Counted from the stretch's first letter, positions 8,176 through 17,938 are shown. The stretch is 64,000 nt of DNA from Pradoshia eiseniae (GCF_002946355.1 NZ_PKOZ01000007.1:62001-126000), one strand, 5' to 3'. The notes: a model not told the origin generated them from the sequence alone. Made by a program: numbers and translations.

Positions 8176-9819
8176 TTAAACAGCCTTTGACTGATTCATA
8201 TCCATTTGAGCCAAGGCTAAGTCTGTACTCCAGTAGACATGGTCTCGTCCTACCACATCCAGTACCCCGCCTTTCTCAAAGCGTTTCAGTACATTCGCCT
8301 GTACCCCGCTAAAGACAATCGTGATGCCCTCTTGCTTCTTCGCCTCGCAGAACTCCAGCATTGCTTGAACACCTGAAGTATCTATGGAAGATACGCCGCG
8401 CATGGAAAGAATCATCACACCTTGATGAGCATCCTCCAAACGCTTTGTTAAGGAATGGACGGTTGCGAAGAAAATCGGTCCCGTTAAATAAATGACACGG
8501 ACATGATCATGATCCTCACAAATGGAAATGCCCTTTTCCTTTAATTTGTCATTATCAATCTTGCTGATATTCATCTCAACTTCAGCGCTATTGATAACAA
8601 ATAGAATGGCTGAAAGCACAATTCCCACAACAATGGCAACGGTCAAATCAAAGACAACGGTCGCGGCCAAAGTAAGCGAAAATTTCATGATGGCCCCCCC
8701 GAATTTACGGGAGAAGAAATAATGAATGCTTTCCCACTCATTCATACGCCATGCTGTCACCATCAAGATACCAGCTAGGGCTGACATCGGGATAGCTGAC
8801 ATGATGGGACTAAGGAGAAACATGGATAGAAGGAGACCAACCGCATGGAAGATTCCAGTCAGCCGAGTAGCCATACCCGCTTTGATAGCCACACTCGTAC
8901 GGGCAATCGCCGCAGTAGCCGGCACGCCTCCAAAGAATGGAATAATCATATTTCCGATTCCTTGAGCGACCAATTCCCTGTCTCCATTCATTTTCTCGCC
9001 AGTCATTCGGCCGGCAGAGGCCCCGCATAACAGACTTTCAATCATGCCAAGTGCCGCGATACTGATAGCAGGCCAAAGAAGGCCTTCCATCTTCGCAAGT
9101 GACAGGTCACCAAACGCCAGCCTGTTTTCAGGGAAGAAGGTTTTCGGAATGTCTCCGACGACATCCACAGGCAATTTCAGCACCATATTTAACCCCAAAA
9201 CAACGAGGAGAGCCGCTAAAGAAGAAGGAATAATGGCATTCCAGTTTTTAGGCCAAAAAATCATGATTAGAACGGTCAATACCCCGATGGCGACTGTCGC
9301 CCAATCAGGATGGAAACCAAGCTCAAAGTAAGACATGACTTTCTCAATGGCCGTTTCTCCGGCGGATTGAACTCCAAAGAAATTATCAACCTGGCCAAGC
9401 GCGATAATAATCGCAATCCCGGATGTAAAGCCTGTAATTACAGGCATAGGAATAATGGATACAACGCGGCCAAATTTGAGAATACCTGCTAGAACAAGAA
9501 TGATTCCAGCAAGCAAACAAGCGATAAAGACGCCTTCAAGCCCATACTGTGCCACAATGGCAATCAAAATGGCAGACATGGCACCTGTCGGACCTGAAAT
9601 TTGATAGGATGCGCCTGAGAGCATGCTAATAATCAGACCAGCAAGAATGGCTGTGATCAAGCCAGCCGCCGCATCTGCCCCACTGCTAACCCCAAATGCC
9701 AAAGACAATGGAAGAGCAACTGCTGTCACTGTTATCCCTGCCATCAAATCCCGTCGGAGCTTCGCTGTTCCATACCCTGCAAATTCACTTTGCAAATCTC
9801 GAACATATTGTCTAAGCAT
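8176..9819 (-). CDS. SulP-family anion transporter with STAS domain
   Basis: A 547-residue protein. About the first 410 residues are hydrophobic with the SulP signatures YQISGPTGAMSAIL and GFTSGIAIIIALGQVDNFFG. The last 120 residues form a STAS domain, with SIDTSGVQAMLEF around the site that anti-anti-sigma-like domains phosphorylate. The family moves sulfate, bicarbonate or dicarboxylates. Sulfate is possible here since a sulfate operon lies nearby, but CysP already covers that role, so bicarbonate is equally likely. The ribosome binding site (GAAAGAAG) is weak. The length is normal. Confidence 0.93.
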   Translation of the reverse strand: MLRQYVRDLQSEFAGYGTAKLRRDLMAGITVTAVALPLSLAFGVSSGADAAAGLITAILAGLIISMLSGASYQISGPTGAMSAILIAIVAQYGLEGVFIACLLAGIILVLAGILKFGRVVSIIPMPVITGFTSGIAIIIALGQVDNFFGVQSAGETAIEKVMSYFELGFHPDWATVAIGVLTVLIMIFWPKNWNAIIPSSLAALLVVLGLNMVLKLPVDVVGDIPKTFFPENRLAFGDLSLAKMEGLLWPAISIAALGMIESLLCGASAGRMTGEKMNGDRELVAQGIGNMIIPFFGGVPATAAIARTSVAIKAGMATRLTGIFHAVGLLLSMFLLSPIMSAIPMSALAGILMVTAWRMNEWESIHYFFSRKFGGAIMKFSLTLAATVVFDLTVAIVVGIVLSAILFVINSAEVEMNISKIDNDKLKEKGISICEDHDHVRVIYLTGPIFFATVHSLTKRLEDAHQGVMILSMRGVSSIDTSGVQAMLEFCEAKKQEGITIVFSGVQANVLKRFEKGGVLDVVGRDHVYWSTDLALAQMDMNQSKAV

Positions 9820-9934
9820 AGCTAATCTTCTTTCTATAATGGGATGTATAATAATAAATTTTTTGCTTTACTATTATACAGACTTTAGTTCTATTTTTCT
9901 AGAATACTTACAATCCATTTTATTACAATACATC

Positions 9935-10726
9935 CTACAGAGTCATATCCCTTCTCGAATACCCTCTTAAGGTTATTGTAAAGAGAGCGGCCATCACGAT
10001 TATTGCTATTCCTATCAACAAGCCGTCAAACCCTTCTCCATTTATGAGCTGGTGAGCATCAATATAAGCAAACGGTGTTAGGTAATGCAGAAAATCGAGA
10101 CCTGAATACAGCGAGCGCATAATGGAAGCGATGTATAAAATGAGCAGCACACCTGCTGATAGACTCATCGTTATTTTCGGCGAGCGGCAAACTGCCGCAA
10201 TGGCTGTACCGATTAACAAGAAAATGGACTGAACCAAATACAGCCCCATCATCAGCAAAGCAATCTCCATTCCCTTTCCTTCTTCATAAAAAGAAATCCC
10301 TATGAATGTGGATATCCACGCAATTGCATTGATCATCGACAATTGAATGATCCCTGCCACTAGCTTTAAAAGGATAATTTTTTCTCTCGAGATTGGTTTA
10401 GCCAATAAGAATTCAGCCGTCTTATCTCGTTCCTCCTTTGCGATGATGGAGGATCCCAGCATGACCGAATGAACAGCACAAAGGATGACAAGATAAGCAA
10501 AAAAGACTGTATAATAATCAAGAATATCAGTAATATCCAGCCCGTCCATGTTCAATATGATCTGTAAAGATTCTGGCATTGCCCCTATTATAGAGCTAAT
10601 GGCATTCCCGCTCTTTTGGAAACCCTCGTATTCAACTATTCCGTCTCCAACAATAAACAGGATGCCAAGGCCCCAGAAAAATAAGCTTTTCAAATTTGAT
10701 TTCAGCTCTCTTAGAACCATATACAT
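9935..10726 (-). CDS. ABC-2-type transporter permease
   Basis: A 263-residue membrane protein with about six spans. AKEERDKTAEFLLAKPISREKI, just after the second span, is the conserved cytoplasmic coupling region of ABC-2 permeases. The ATG at 10726 has AGGGGGG about 8 nt upstream; an in-frame start at 10795 would lie within the upstream permease gene. It is the third gene of a three-gene exporter (ATPase, permease, permease). The substrate is unknown; such BcrA-like systems often export peptides, antibiotics or lipids. Confidence 0.87.
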   Translation of the reverse strand: MYMVLRELKSNLKSLFFWGLGILFIVGDGIVEYEGFQKSGNAISSIIGAMPESLQIILNMDGLDITDILDYYTVFFAYLVILCAVHSVMLGSSIIAKEERDKTAEFLLAKPISREKIILLKLVAGIIQLSMINAIAWISTFIGISFYEEGKGMEIALLMMGLYLVQSIFLLIGTAIAAVCRSPKITMSLSAGVLLILYIASIMRSLYSGLDFLHYLTPFAYIDAHQLINGEGFDGLLIGIAIIVMAALFTITLRGYSRRDMTL

Positions 10727-10739
10727 GCTTCGTCCCCCC

Positions 10740-11534
10740 TTATACCTTGATATCCTTATGAGAAAATGCTGTAAACACCAAGAAACCTCCACCAATAATG
10801 AGGGCAGCTAAAAGCCAGATATACTTCCACTCATAACTTGAGTGTTCAATCATATACCCCGTATCAAAGTACTGGAACGGACTTACATATTGAAGACCTT
10901 TCATTTGAGTAAAGGAGCTGAGCATATTAAGAACATAGAGACTAAATACCGTGCTGGTCGATATAATGACTGGAGACTTGATTCCTTGGATAAACACGGC
11001 CAAGATTAGCCCCATCATCAAAAATAATAATTGCATCCATAGACCAGCACCGGAAAAAAGGAGCAGGATGCCGTAATCCACCTCATGAGTAGCAAACATA
11101 GGGGAGAGCAAACAGATGGCAGCCGTGTATAGGATATTTGTAAAGATAAGACATGTCAGTGCAGCCAATAGCTTACTAGACAATAGTTGATAACGCCTCA
11201 CTGGCTTACTAAGCAGGAACTCTGCTGTCCTTCCGTTGACTTCCCGATTCACCAGACCAATTCCGACGTTCATCGCTTGTATGGCAAACCCTAGTAACAT
11301 ATACGTAAAAATATAGGCATAATAGCTAAGGTAGGAAGAAACCAATGTGCTATCAATATCTAGTGCCAGTAAAACCTCTTCTGGATAGCTCTGTAAGATT
11401 CTCGTAAACTCCTCTGCTTCCTCATAAAAGGAAGGGTAAAAGGATAAAAAGAGGGCAGCTAACATCACAAGTGAAATAACCCATATTACCGTTGAGTTTC
11501 TATTCACTCTTAGCTCCTGACGATAGATGTTCAT
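10740..11534 (-). CDS. ABC-2-type transporter permease
   Basis: A 264-residue membrane protein with about six spans. NREVNGRTAEFLLSKPVRRYQLLSSK is the same coupling motif seen in the downstream permease, so the two genes are diverged copies that probably form a heterodimer. The ATG at 11534 shares its A with the TGA of the ATPase gene (TGATG), so translation is coupled. A GTG one codon earlier is a less likely start. The distance to the next permease gene is 13 nt. Confidence 0.87.
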   Translation of the reverse strand: MNIYRQELRVNRNSTVIWVISLVMLAALFLSFYPSFYEEAEEFTRILQSYPEEVLLALDIDSTLVSSYLSYYAYIFTYMLLGFAIQAMNVGIGLVNREVNGRTAEFLLSKPVRRYQLLSSKLLAALTCLIFTNILYTAAICLLSPMFATHEVDYGILLLFSGAGLWMQLLFLMMGLILAVFIQGIKSPVIISTSTVFSLYVLNMLSSFTQMKGLQYVSPFQYFDTGYMIEHSSYEWKYIWLLAALIIGGGFLVFTAFSHKDIKV

Positions 11535-12424
11535 CACCCTTCATCCCCTTTCTGGTAATAGTGAAGGAAGATGTCCTCAAGATCTGGTTCATGAATCCAA
11601 ATATTACGCAAATTGTATAAGGCCATAACCTTTATAAACGAATTGATATCTCCCCTATAGCAAAGGTCAGCCTTCACCCCATCCCAACTTACATTGTACA
11701 CACCATCAATCATTAAGATTTTCTCGTCTATTGGCTCATTGAATTCCAAGCGGATTATCTTATGCTTCTTTTCCTGAAGTGCCTTAATATGTTCAACTGC
11801 GACGACCTTTCCCTCTTTAATAATCGCTACCCGGTCACACAGACGCTCTACCTCACTTAGTATATGGGATGATAATAGAATGGTTGCGCCTTTACGGTTA
11901 TCCTCCTTGAGTAATTGGAAGAACGTTTGCTGCATTAATGGGTCAAGCCCGCTAGTCGGCTCATCCAAGATTATGAGCTTCGGTTCATGCAAGAGAGCTT
12001 GGACAATTCCGACCTTCTTCCTGTTGCCGAAGGAAAGATCATTGATTCGCTTTGTCAAATCAAGCTGCATAATATCGGCTAACTCATAGATTCGTTTGCG
12101 GCAATCTTTCCGGTAGAAGCTCGCCGAATAAGCCAATAAATCCTTTACCTTCATATTCTCATAATAAAAGACTTCAGAGGGCAGATAGCCGATATCCTGT
12201 TTAATCTCAGCTGCATACCGAACAGAATCCTTCCCGAATATTCTTGCTTTCCCGCTTGTCGGATAAATGATAGAAAGCAAGGTACGAATAGTCGTACTTT
12301 TTCCTGATCCGTTTGGTCCGATAAACCCGAATATCTCCCCTTCCTCAACCTGGAAACTCACGTCCTCAATACCTATATTTCTTCCATACCTTTTTGTGAG
12401 GTTTTCTATCTCGATGATACTCAT
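11534..12424 (-). CDS. ABC transporter ATP-binding protein
   Basis: A 296-residue ATPase. Walker A GPNGSGKST is at 36-44, the signature LSFGNRKK begins at 130, Walker B LIILDEP is at about 150-156, and LLSSHILSEVERLCD carries the switch histidine. The C-terminal 80 residues are an accessory domain like those of bacitracin-type exporters. The signature has F in place of the usual G, common in this subfamily. GGAGGG lies 8 nt before the ATG. It is the first clear gene of the exporter operon, with a 34-codon frame just before it. Confidence 0.92.
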   Translation of the reverse strand: MSIIEIENLTKRYGRNIGIEDVSFQVEEGEIFGFIGPNGSGKSTTIRTLLSIIYPTSGKARIFGKDSVRYAAEIKQDIGYLPSEVFYYENMKVKDLLAYSASFYRKDCRKRIYELADIMQLDLTKRINDLSFGNRKKVGIVQALLHEPKLIILDEPTSGLDPLMQQTFFQLLKEDNRKGATILLSSHILSEVERLCDRVAIIKEGKVVAVEHIKALQEKKHKIIRLEFNEPIDEKILMIDGVYNVSWDGVKADLCYRGDINSFIKVMALYNLRNIWIHEPDLEDIFLHYYQKGDEG

Positions 12425-12436
12425 ATGTATCCCTCC

Positions 12437-12541
12437 TTATTCTTTATATCGACATAAAAAATGCTCCAGAAAGAGTGCATACGCCTGCCAGAGTCCGAAT
12501 GGAAACAACAGCAAGGAAAAAATCCAAGATAATTTGGACAT
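12437..12541 (-). CDS. Possible 34-residue membrane peptide upstream of the ABC operon
   Basis: A short frame encodes MSKLSWIFSLLLFPFGLWQA and then 14 more residues, giving one hydrophobic span and a charged end (CRYKE). Its stop codon touches the ribosome binding site of the ATPase gene, the arrangement seen for coupled small genes. The ribosome binding site for the frame itself is weak (GTGGGC about 13 nt upstream). It could be a real small membrane protein, a leader peptide or chance. Confidence 0.35.
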   Translation of the reverse strand: MSKLSWIFSLLLFPFGLWQAYALFLEHFLCRYKE

Positions 12542-12624
12542 AATGATTCAGCTGCCCACTTTTAATCAGCCTTTATATATTATTTTAATATAATTAATAC
12601 TTATTAGATAATTATTTGTAATAG

Positions 12625-12652
12625 AAAGGGGAGCCGTTTACCAGCTCCCCTG
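12625..12652 (-). terminator. Hairpin after the GSDH lipoprotein gene
   Basis: The stem GGGGAGC/GCTCCCC (12628-12634 with 12644-12650) lies just past the stop on the minus strand. The T-run is short, so it may be a weak terminator. Confidence 0.55.
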
Positions 12653-12656
12653 CCTT

Positions 12657-13769
12657 TTATTTTGGAATAAGACGGATAATTTTATCATCCCCTTCGTTTG
12701 GGGCTCCGCGTCCATCATGATTATTCGTCAGGAAATAAATGGACCCGTCAGGCCCTTCAGCTACAGTACGGATACGTCCATATTCACCCTTATATAAAGC
12801 ATCTGTCTTTATAACATCGTTTCCATCTTCACTTAATTCCAATTTCAAAATCTGGCTTCCGCGCAGATTCGCCACAAGAAGCTGATTCTTCCATTCTCCC
12901 TCCGTCACAAAGGTCATCCCTGAAGGAGCCCACGTATCTTCGCCGCTGTGCAGAATGGGTGATACCATGGCATCTTTCGTTACGTCCCCTTCTATAACTG
13001 GCCAGCCATAGTTCTTGCCTTTTTGGATAAGATTAATCTCATCATGGGCCGTCTGTCCATGCTCTGAGCTATACATTTGACCAGTCTCCGGATGCCATGC
13101 CAGACCTTGCGGATTTCTATGGCCATAGCTATATACAGGTGAATCCTCAAATGGATTATCAGCGGGAATGGTGCCATCGAGATGAATACGGAAGATCTTC
13201 CCGCCCATGCTTGTCTTCTCTTGCGCTAAATCAGGCTCATATCGGTCCCCAGCTGTGATATAGAGCAGACCATCCGGCCCTATTTTCAGCCTTCCGCCGT
13301 TATGGTTCGTATCTCCGACGATTCCATCAAGGATAACCTTATCAATCTTTGCCTTTTCCCCATCCACGGTCAGCTTCAGCACTCGATTCTGGATTCCCCC
13401 ATCCGCTTCATAGCTATGGTATACATATAAATGATGATTTGATTTGTAATCCGGGTCAGCTGCCAAGCCGAGCAGCCCGCCCTCTCCTTCACTGATGAAC
13501 GGGGCAGGCAAGGATAGCAGCGGTTCTTTCACAAGCTCCCCGTCCCGGATCAGACGCAGATTGCCTGGCCTCTCCGTAAAGAATATATCCCCATCATCCG
13601 TGAAAGCCACCTCCCACGGCACATTCAAGCCTTCTGCGACCGTTTCTAATTCATATGGCTGGACTGATTGATCAGAATGAGTTGCAATATCAGGCGTACT
13701 TGTCGGCTCATTCGAGCATCCGGCAGAAACGATCAATATAATCAGCAAACTCACTAATGTCCTTCTCAT
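12657..13769 (-). CDS. PQQ-dependent sugar dehydrogenase-like (GSDH) lipoprotein
   Basis: A 370-residue exported lipoprotein. The signal peptide ends in the lipobox VSAGC at about residue 18. The mature part has the glucose/sorbosone dehydrogenase beta-propeller signatures GLLGLAADP, NHNGGRLKIGPDGLLYITAGD and SYGHRNPQGLAWHP. Relatives (Asd/YliI) oxidise aldose sugars with PQQ, but many Gram-positive members have no known activity and no PQQ synthesis genes are in view. It stands alone between a terminator-like hairpin and a helix-hairpin-helix gene 25 nt upstream. Confidence 0.9.
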   Translation of the reverse strand: MRRTLVSLLIILIVSAGCSNEPTSTPDIATHSDQSVQPYELETVAEGLNVPWEVAFTDDGDIFFTERPGNLRLIRDGELVKEPLLSLPAPFISEGEGGLLGLAADPDYKSNHHLYVYHSYEADGGIQNRVLKLTVDGEKAKIDKVILDGIVGDTNHNGGRLKIGPDGLLYITAGDRYEPDLAQEKTSMGGKIFRIHLDGTIPADNPFEDSPVYSYGHRNPQGLAWHPETGQMYSSEHGQTAHDEINLIQKGKNYGWPVIEGDVTKDAMVSPILHSGEDTWAPSGMTFVTEGEWKNQLLVANLRGSQILKLELSEDGNDVIKTDALYKGEYGRIRTVAEGPDGSIYFLTNNHDGRGAPNEGDDKIIRLIPK

Positions 13770-13794
13770 GTTTTTCTCTCCCTCTGCTTAACCC

Positions 13795-14229
13795 TTAGGA
13801 TTTCGGCCGATTATCCGGGTACCCGCATGAATCCCTATAGGTTTTCCTTTCCTTTGTAAAATCTGGCCATTCAAGGCGACTATTCGGTTCATTCGCATGG
13901 TGTACAATGCAGCGAATTTGATCTTCTACACATGGGTCCACCCGATGACCTACCCGGCTTTCAAATAAATCGAGCAAATGGGCAGGTTCCTGATTTTTCA
14001 CTTCATCCAAGCAAGTAAAACCTAAATGATGAACCATCATCTGGGCTGCGCGCGGACCAATCGACGGGATACTTTGAAACTGGGCAAGTCCGATTAATAC
14101 TTCTGCTCTGGCTTGCTCACAATCTATCACTTGGCTTAATTCAAACGGAGTCATTTGTGTTACTTGCGTTAACTTGATATGAGCGGCGCGAAGCTTCTGT
14201 TTCTCACTATCCGTTAAAGGCAATTTCAT
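13795..14229 (-). CDS. Helix-hairpin-helix protein of the Cdd1 type
   Basis: A 144-residue soluble protein. FQSIPSIGPRAAQMMVHHLGF is a helix-hairpin-helix motif, and RVGHRVDPCVEDQIRCIVHHA matches the Cdd1 (pathogenicity locus) family. Helix-hairpin-helix motifs usually bind DNA without sequence preference; the function of the family is unknown. The ATG at 14229 has GGAAGG about 8 nt upstream; a GTG at 14238 lies inside that site. The gene may be cotranscribed with the lipoprotein gene 25 nt downstream. Confidence 0.8.
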   Translation of the reverse strand: MKLPLTDSEKQKLRAAHIKLTQVTQMTPFELSQVIDCEQARAEVLIGLAQFQSIPSIGPRAAQMMVHHLGFTCLDEVKNQEPAHLLDLFESRVGHRVDPCVEDQIRCIVHHANEPNSRLEWPDFTKERKTYRDSCGYPDNRPKS

Positions 14230-14342
14230 TTCATCCACCTTCCGTTTATTGTTCCTATCTGACTACCCCTTCGTTAAATATTACCATATTTATCAGGTTA
14301 TTCTAATGAACATTTTGTGCGTTTCATTACTCCATATAAAAA

Positions 14343-14382
14343 AACAGGCGGAGCAAAACAAAATATGTTTTCTCCGCCTGTT
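14343..14382 (-). terminator. Intrinsic terminator after pabB
   Basis: The 11-bp stem AACAGGCGGAG/CTCCGCCTGTT lies immediately after the pabB stop and is followed by a T-run on the minus strand. Confidence 0.85.
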
Positions 14383-14385
14383 CCA

Positions 14386-16107
14386 TTAATGAACAAAATC
14401 AACCTCTGCCCATTTACGCACGCTATTGATTATCCATACTCTTGAACAGCGTTCTAAATCTTTAAGATATAGAACTTTCTCCTCAATCAAGTGATCAGCT
14501 AAAAGCTGTTCTCTGAAAGTGCCTCCAAGCAATCCGCAACTAATTGGCGGTGTATACAAACGCCCATTGATTTCAGCAACGATATTTCCGTTCGTGAACT
14601 CGGTCAATTCCCCTCTTTCATTCCATAGCAATACATCTTCGACCGATGGGTTCATGCATCTATGCTTTTCATATACGGACCGGTGCGTGGTTTTATGATA
14701 CAAAAAAGGATTGTCGCTTGATACAGCTTCCTTGGCTATATCCACTATCAATTTGCCTTCCATTAGTTCAATGCGAGCAATATCAAATGTCAGCTGTCCA
14801 TCCTTGCTCAATAGCAGACGAACCTTATAAAGTCCCTCTTTATAGGATTTCACTGTCTCAGCCAAAGATTGACGGACGGCCTCCTCATCAATTGGAAAAC
14901 CAAAATAATCAGCTGTCTTTTGCAGCCGGTTCATATGATTATCAAGCAAGTATAGATGACCATCCTCAAGTCTGATTGTTTCAAGCAATTCAAATTGTAT
15001 AGGCTTCTTCTTGAGAATCGCCGCCTTGGCCACCGTTTCCTCGTATTCATCTCCTGCTTCAGAATCCCATGTAATACCGCCGCCTACGCCATATTTTGCC
15101 TTGCCGGTCAAATGATTGAGGAGGACCGTACGAATCGGGACATTGAAGACAGCCTCGCCATATGGAGAAATATAACCAATGGCCCCGCAATACACCTCAC
15201 GCGGACTTCCCTCAAGCTCGGAGATAATTTCCATTGTCTTCACCTTTGGTGCTCCAGTGATTGATCCGCACGGAAAAAGAGCTTGGAATACTTGAAGAAG
15301 TCCTGTCGACTCCTCAAGCTCAGCCGTAACAGTTGATGTCATTTGATAAACGGTCGGGTATTTCTCAATCTCAAATAAAGACGGGACTTTTACAGTACCC
15401 TTCCTGGCAATCTTACTTAAATCATTCCGCAAAAGGTCAACAATCATGACGTTCTCCGCCTGATTCTTTTCAGATGCGGCGAGCCATTCTGCCTTTTCCC
15501 TGTCATCCTCCCATGTCATTCCGCGCTTGACGGTGCCCTTCATTGGGCGTGTCATAATCTGATTTTTATTAATCCGAAAGAATAATTCAGGCGAGGCAGA
15601 AATGACTGTATAGTCATCCATTTGCAGATAGGCAGAATAACTAGCTGACTGGGCCTTGGCCAAATCCTGATAAAATGCGAGCGAATCACCGCTGAAGCTG
15701 GCTTCAAGCCGTAATGTATAGTTCACCTGATAGGTATCTCCGTTCTCGATGCGTCCCTTAATGGCGGTTATGGCCTCAGCATATCTCTCTTGTCCTATCG
15801 ATGGCACCCATTCAGACACCTGATACTCGCGATCCTCAATTGGCGCGGTCTCTTCCGCCTGCTCATATAAACCAAACCAGACAAGCGGCATTTCAGACGG
15901 AACTGATACAAGCGCCTGGTCAAAGGCAGGAGCTGCTTCATAGGATACATATCCTGCCGCATAATAGCCTTTATTAACCGCTTCCTGTACCTTCTCCAAA
16001 ATAACTGGAACCTCTTCCAACACATTGGTCGCAAGGACATCTGCAGGGTTATTAAATACCTGCCTCCTCACCATATTGTCGGTCCCGGCAAAATCAAATA
16101 TCAGCAT
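14386..16107 (-). CDS. pabB: Aminodeoxychorismate synthase component I fused to 4-amino-4-deoxychorismate lyase
   Basis: A 573-residue fusion. Residues of about 90-360 are the chorismate-binding domain, with MKGTVKRG, ENVMIVDLLRNDL and GSITGAPKVKTMEII. Residues of about 365-573 resemble class-IV aminotransferases/PabC, with LLWNERGELTEFTNGNIV and CGLLGGTFRE. The protein would convert chorismate to aminodeoxychorismate and then release pyruvate to give p-aminobenzoate for folate. The start overlaps pabA by 7 nt. The other folate genes that usually follow pabABC in Bacillus are absent here, so this is a detached two-gene unit. Confidence 0.92.
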   Translation of the reverse strand: MLIFDFAGTDNMVRRQVFNNPADVLATNVLEEVPVILEKVQEAVNKGYYAAGYVSYEAAPAFDQALVSVPSEMPLVWFGLYEQAEETAPIEDREYQVSEWVPSIGQERYAEAITAIKGRIENGDTYQVNYTLRLEASFSGDSLAFYQDLAKAQSASYSAYLQMDDYTVISASPELFFRINKNQIMTRPMKGTVKRGMTWEDDREKAEWLAASEKNQAENVMIVDLLRNDLSKIARKGTVKVPSLFEIEKYPTVYQMTSTVTAELEESTGLLQVFQALFPCGSITGAPKVKTMEIISELEGSPREVYCGAIGYISPYGEAVFNVPIRTVLLNHLTGKAKYGVGGGITWDSEAGDEYEETVAKAAILKKKPIQFELLETIRLEDGHLYLLDNHMNRLQKTADYFGFPIDEEAVRQSLAETVKSYKEGLYKVRLLLSKDGQLTFDIARIELMEGKLIVDIAKEAVSSDNPFLYHKTTHRSVYEKHRCMNPSVEDVLLWNERGELTEFTNGNIVAEINGRLYTPPISCGLLGGTFREQLLADHLIEEKVLYLKDLERCSRVWIINSVRKWAEVDFVH

Positions 16108-16676
16108 ATATGCTTCTCCTCAAAGAAATTATTAATCATATCCAAGCCATACTCTGTCAAAATCGCCTCGGGATGGAATTGCACCCCCTCGACTTGATAA
16201 GTCTTATGGCGAATCCCCATTATCTCCCCATCAAGACTTAAGGCCGATACTTCAAGGCAATCGGGAAGATCTGCAGGGCTCACTATAAGAGAATGGTACC
16301 TCGCCACAAAAAAACGGCTCGGCAGCCCGCGAAAGATAGATTTCCCATCATGGCTGATTTCAGATACCTTCCCGTGCATCGGGCTATTCGCCTTCACCAC
16401 ATCTCCGCCAAAAAATTGTCCAATTAACTGATGCCCTAAACACACACCAAGAATAGGCACTTTCCCGCAAAATGCCTCAAGAGCTTGAAGGCAGATGCCT
16501 GCCTGATCTGGATTGCCCGGTCCTGGAGAGAGCAGGATTCCACTAGGATTAAGGCTCTTTATATCACAGATTGTGCATTGGTCATTTTTCAAAACAGCCA
16601 CTTCTTTGCCGAGCTGCCTTAAATACTCCACTATGTTGTACGTAAAAGAATCGTAATTATCTATCACAATAATCAT
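16101..16676 (-). CDS. pabA: Aminodeoxychorismate/anthranilate synthase component II (glutamine amidotransferase)
   Basis: A 191-residue class-I glutamine amidotransferase. The nucleophile Cys79 lies in LGVCLGHQ, and the His168/Glu170 pair lies in VQFHPEA. LLSPGPGNP is the oxyanion region. The protein releases ammonia from glutamine for the PabB partner and in Bacillus also serves TrpE. The gene overlaps pabB, which fixes its partner. TTG/ATG choice is not in doubt; the ATG begins MIIVIDNYDSFTYN, the family's conserved N-terminus. Confidence 0.93.
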   Translation of the reverse strand: MIIVIDNYDSFTYNIVEYLRQLGKEVAVLKNDQCTICDIKSLNPSGILLSPGPGNPDQAGICLQALEAFCGKVPILGVCLGHQLIGQFFGGDVVKANSPMHGKVSEISHDGKSIFRGLPSRFFVARYHSLIVSPADLPDCLEVSALSLDGEIMGIRHKTYQVEGVQFHPEAILTEYGLDMINNFFEEKHIC

Positions 16677-16711
16677 CTAGAACTAGTCTCCATATTAGTA
16701 TTCATTTGCTG

Positions 16712-17746
16712 TTAGCATACGCCTGATTCTACTATACGAAACTTTTTTTGTTCACAATCAATTTCTGCCATAGCACCATAGGGCATGATTGACATCGGGG
16801 CTGTATGGCCAAAGCTCATATTATAGAAAATAGGAAGATCACATAGTCCTAGCTCATCACACACGACCTCAAGGATGACCTCCTTATATTCCTCATAATA
16901 TTGTTCATCATAGGGCTTCGCAAAAAGCAGCCCGGCTGCCTTTTCGAATATTCCCTGCACACCATAATTGCGAAGCCATCTCCGCAGCATTTCAGGGGAA
17001 GTCTTCTCTTCTGAAGTCTCAAAGAAAATCAGTTTGCCTTCCCATTCAGCTTTGGCAGGCCATATTTCGGTTCCCTTCGCCATTTCCAGCACTTCCATAC
17101 AGCCTCCTAGCAGACGGCCTCGCTTAATGCCAGTTCCTTGCAGAACTTCATATCCCCCATTAGGGAGCATTTTCCTCGGCCGCTCCTCATTCCCTGCTTC
17201 CCATGGAATGAATTCGCTTGTCCACTCTGCCGGCGGTTCCACCTCACCAATCGGTTCGTCCGAAAAGAGCACCTTCTTCACCCATTTCTCGGTATACTTA
17301 AAGAGTCCCCCATTCTCTGCAAATTCCGCTAAAATAGACGGACCATAATAGCTCATAATTCCCGCTTTATAGCAAATCAAATGCGTTATAGTGGAATCCG
17401 AATAGCCGAGGAAGATCTTAGGATGATTTCGAATGGATTCATAATCTATATACGGAATCATCCGAAGGCTGTCCTCACCGCCGATACAAGAGAAGATTCC
17501 CTTTATCGATTCATCCATGAAGGCATCGGCTAAATCCCTCGCCCGTTCCTCAGGATGATTATGCACATAGTCTTCCCCCTTCAAGGTGTGTGGCAGCTCC
17601 GTTACTTTTAGGTCAAACAAACCCTCCACTCGGCTCTTCCCGCATAGATAGCGGGCAAGAAACGCATCCTCACCAGCCATTCCCGACGAAAGGCTCGCTG
17701 TAGCAATAAGGTCTCCCGCCTGTAGTTTCTTCGGTTTTTGCAGCAT
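16712..17746 (-). CDS. S66-family peptidase (LD-carboxypeptidase / MccF type)
   Basis: A 344-residue serine peptidase. The nucleophile Ser116 lies in IFLGYSDSTITHL, the catalytic Glu in LLGGCMEVL, and the catalytic His in MSFGHTAP. The size and the segment GPSILAEFAENGG fit the MccF branch, which cleaves amide bonds in microcin C-type nucleotides or peptides, more than the cell-wall LdcA branch. The ATG at 17746 has GGAGGTG 8 nt upstream; a GTG at 17758 is part of that site. The gene is followed by pabA after 35 nt and may be cotranscribed with it. Confidence 0.9.
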   Translation of the reverse strand: MLQKPKKLQAGDLIATASLSSGMAGEDAFLARYLCGKSRVEGLFDLKVTELPHTLKGEDYVHNHPEERARDLADAFMDESIKGIFSCIGGEDSLRMIPYIDYESIRNHPKIFLGYSDSTITHLICYKAGIMSYYGPSILAEFAENGGLFKYTEKWVKKVLFSDEPIGEVEPPAEWTSEFIPWEAGNEERPRKMLPNGGYEVLQGTGIKRGRLLGGCMEVLEMAKGTEIWPAKAEWEGKLIFFETSEEKTSPEMLRRWLRNYGVQGIFEKAAGLLFAKPYDEQYYEEYKEVILEVVCDELGLCDLPIFYNMSFGHTAPMSIMPYGAMAEIDCEQKKFRIVESGVC

Positions 17747-17938
17747 ATTTATCAGCACCTCCGATCAAGTTAACTCAATATTCCCACCTATTTTACAATT
17801 AATCAACTGGTTATGTTATGCTTTTACTATAATCTGTTGTCCTTACATGATGAAGCATTCGAATGATTTCATTAAGCGAGCTTACAGATATCTGGGCACG
17901 TCAGTCCCGCCAAACGAAATAAGGGAGGAAGCAACCTG

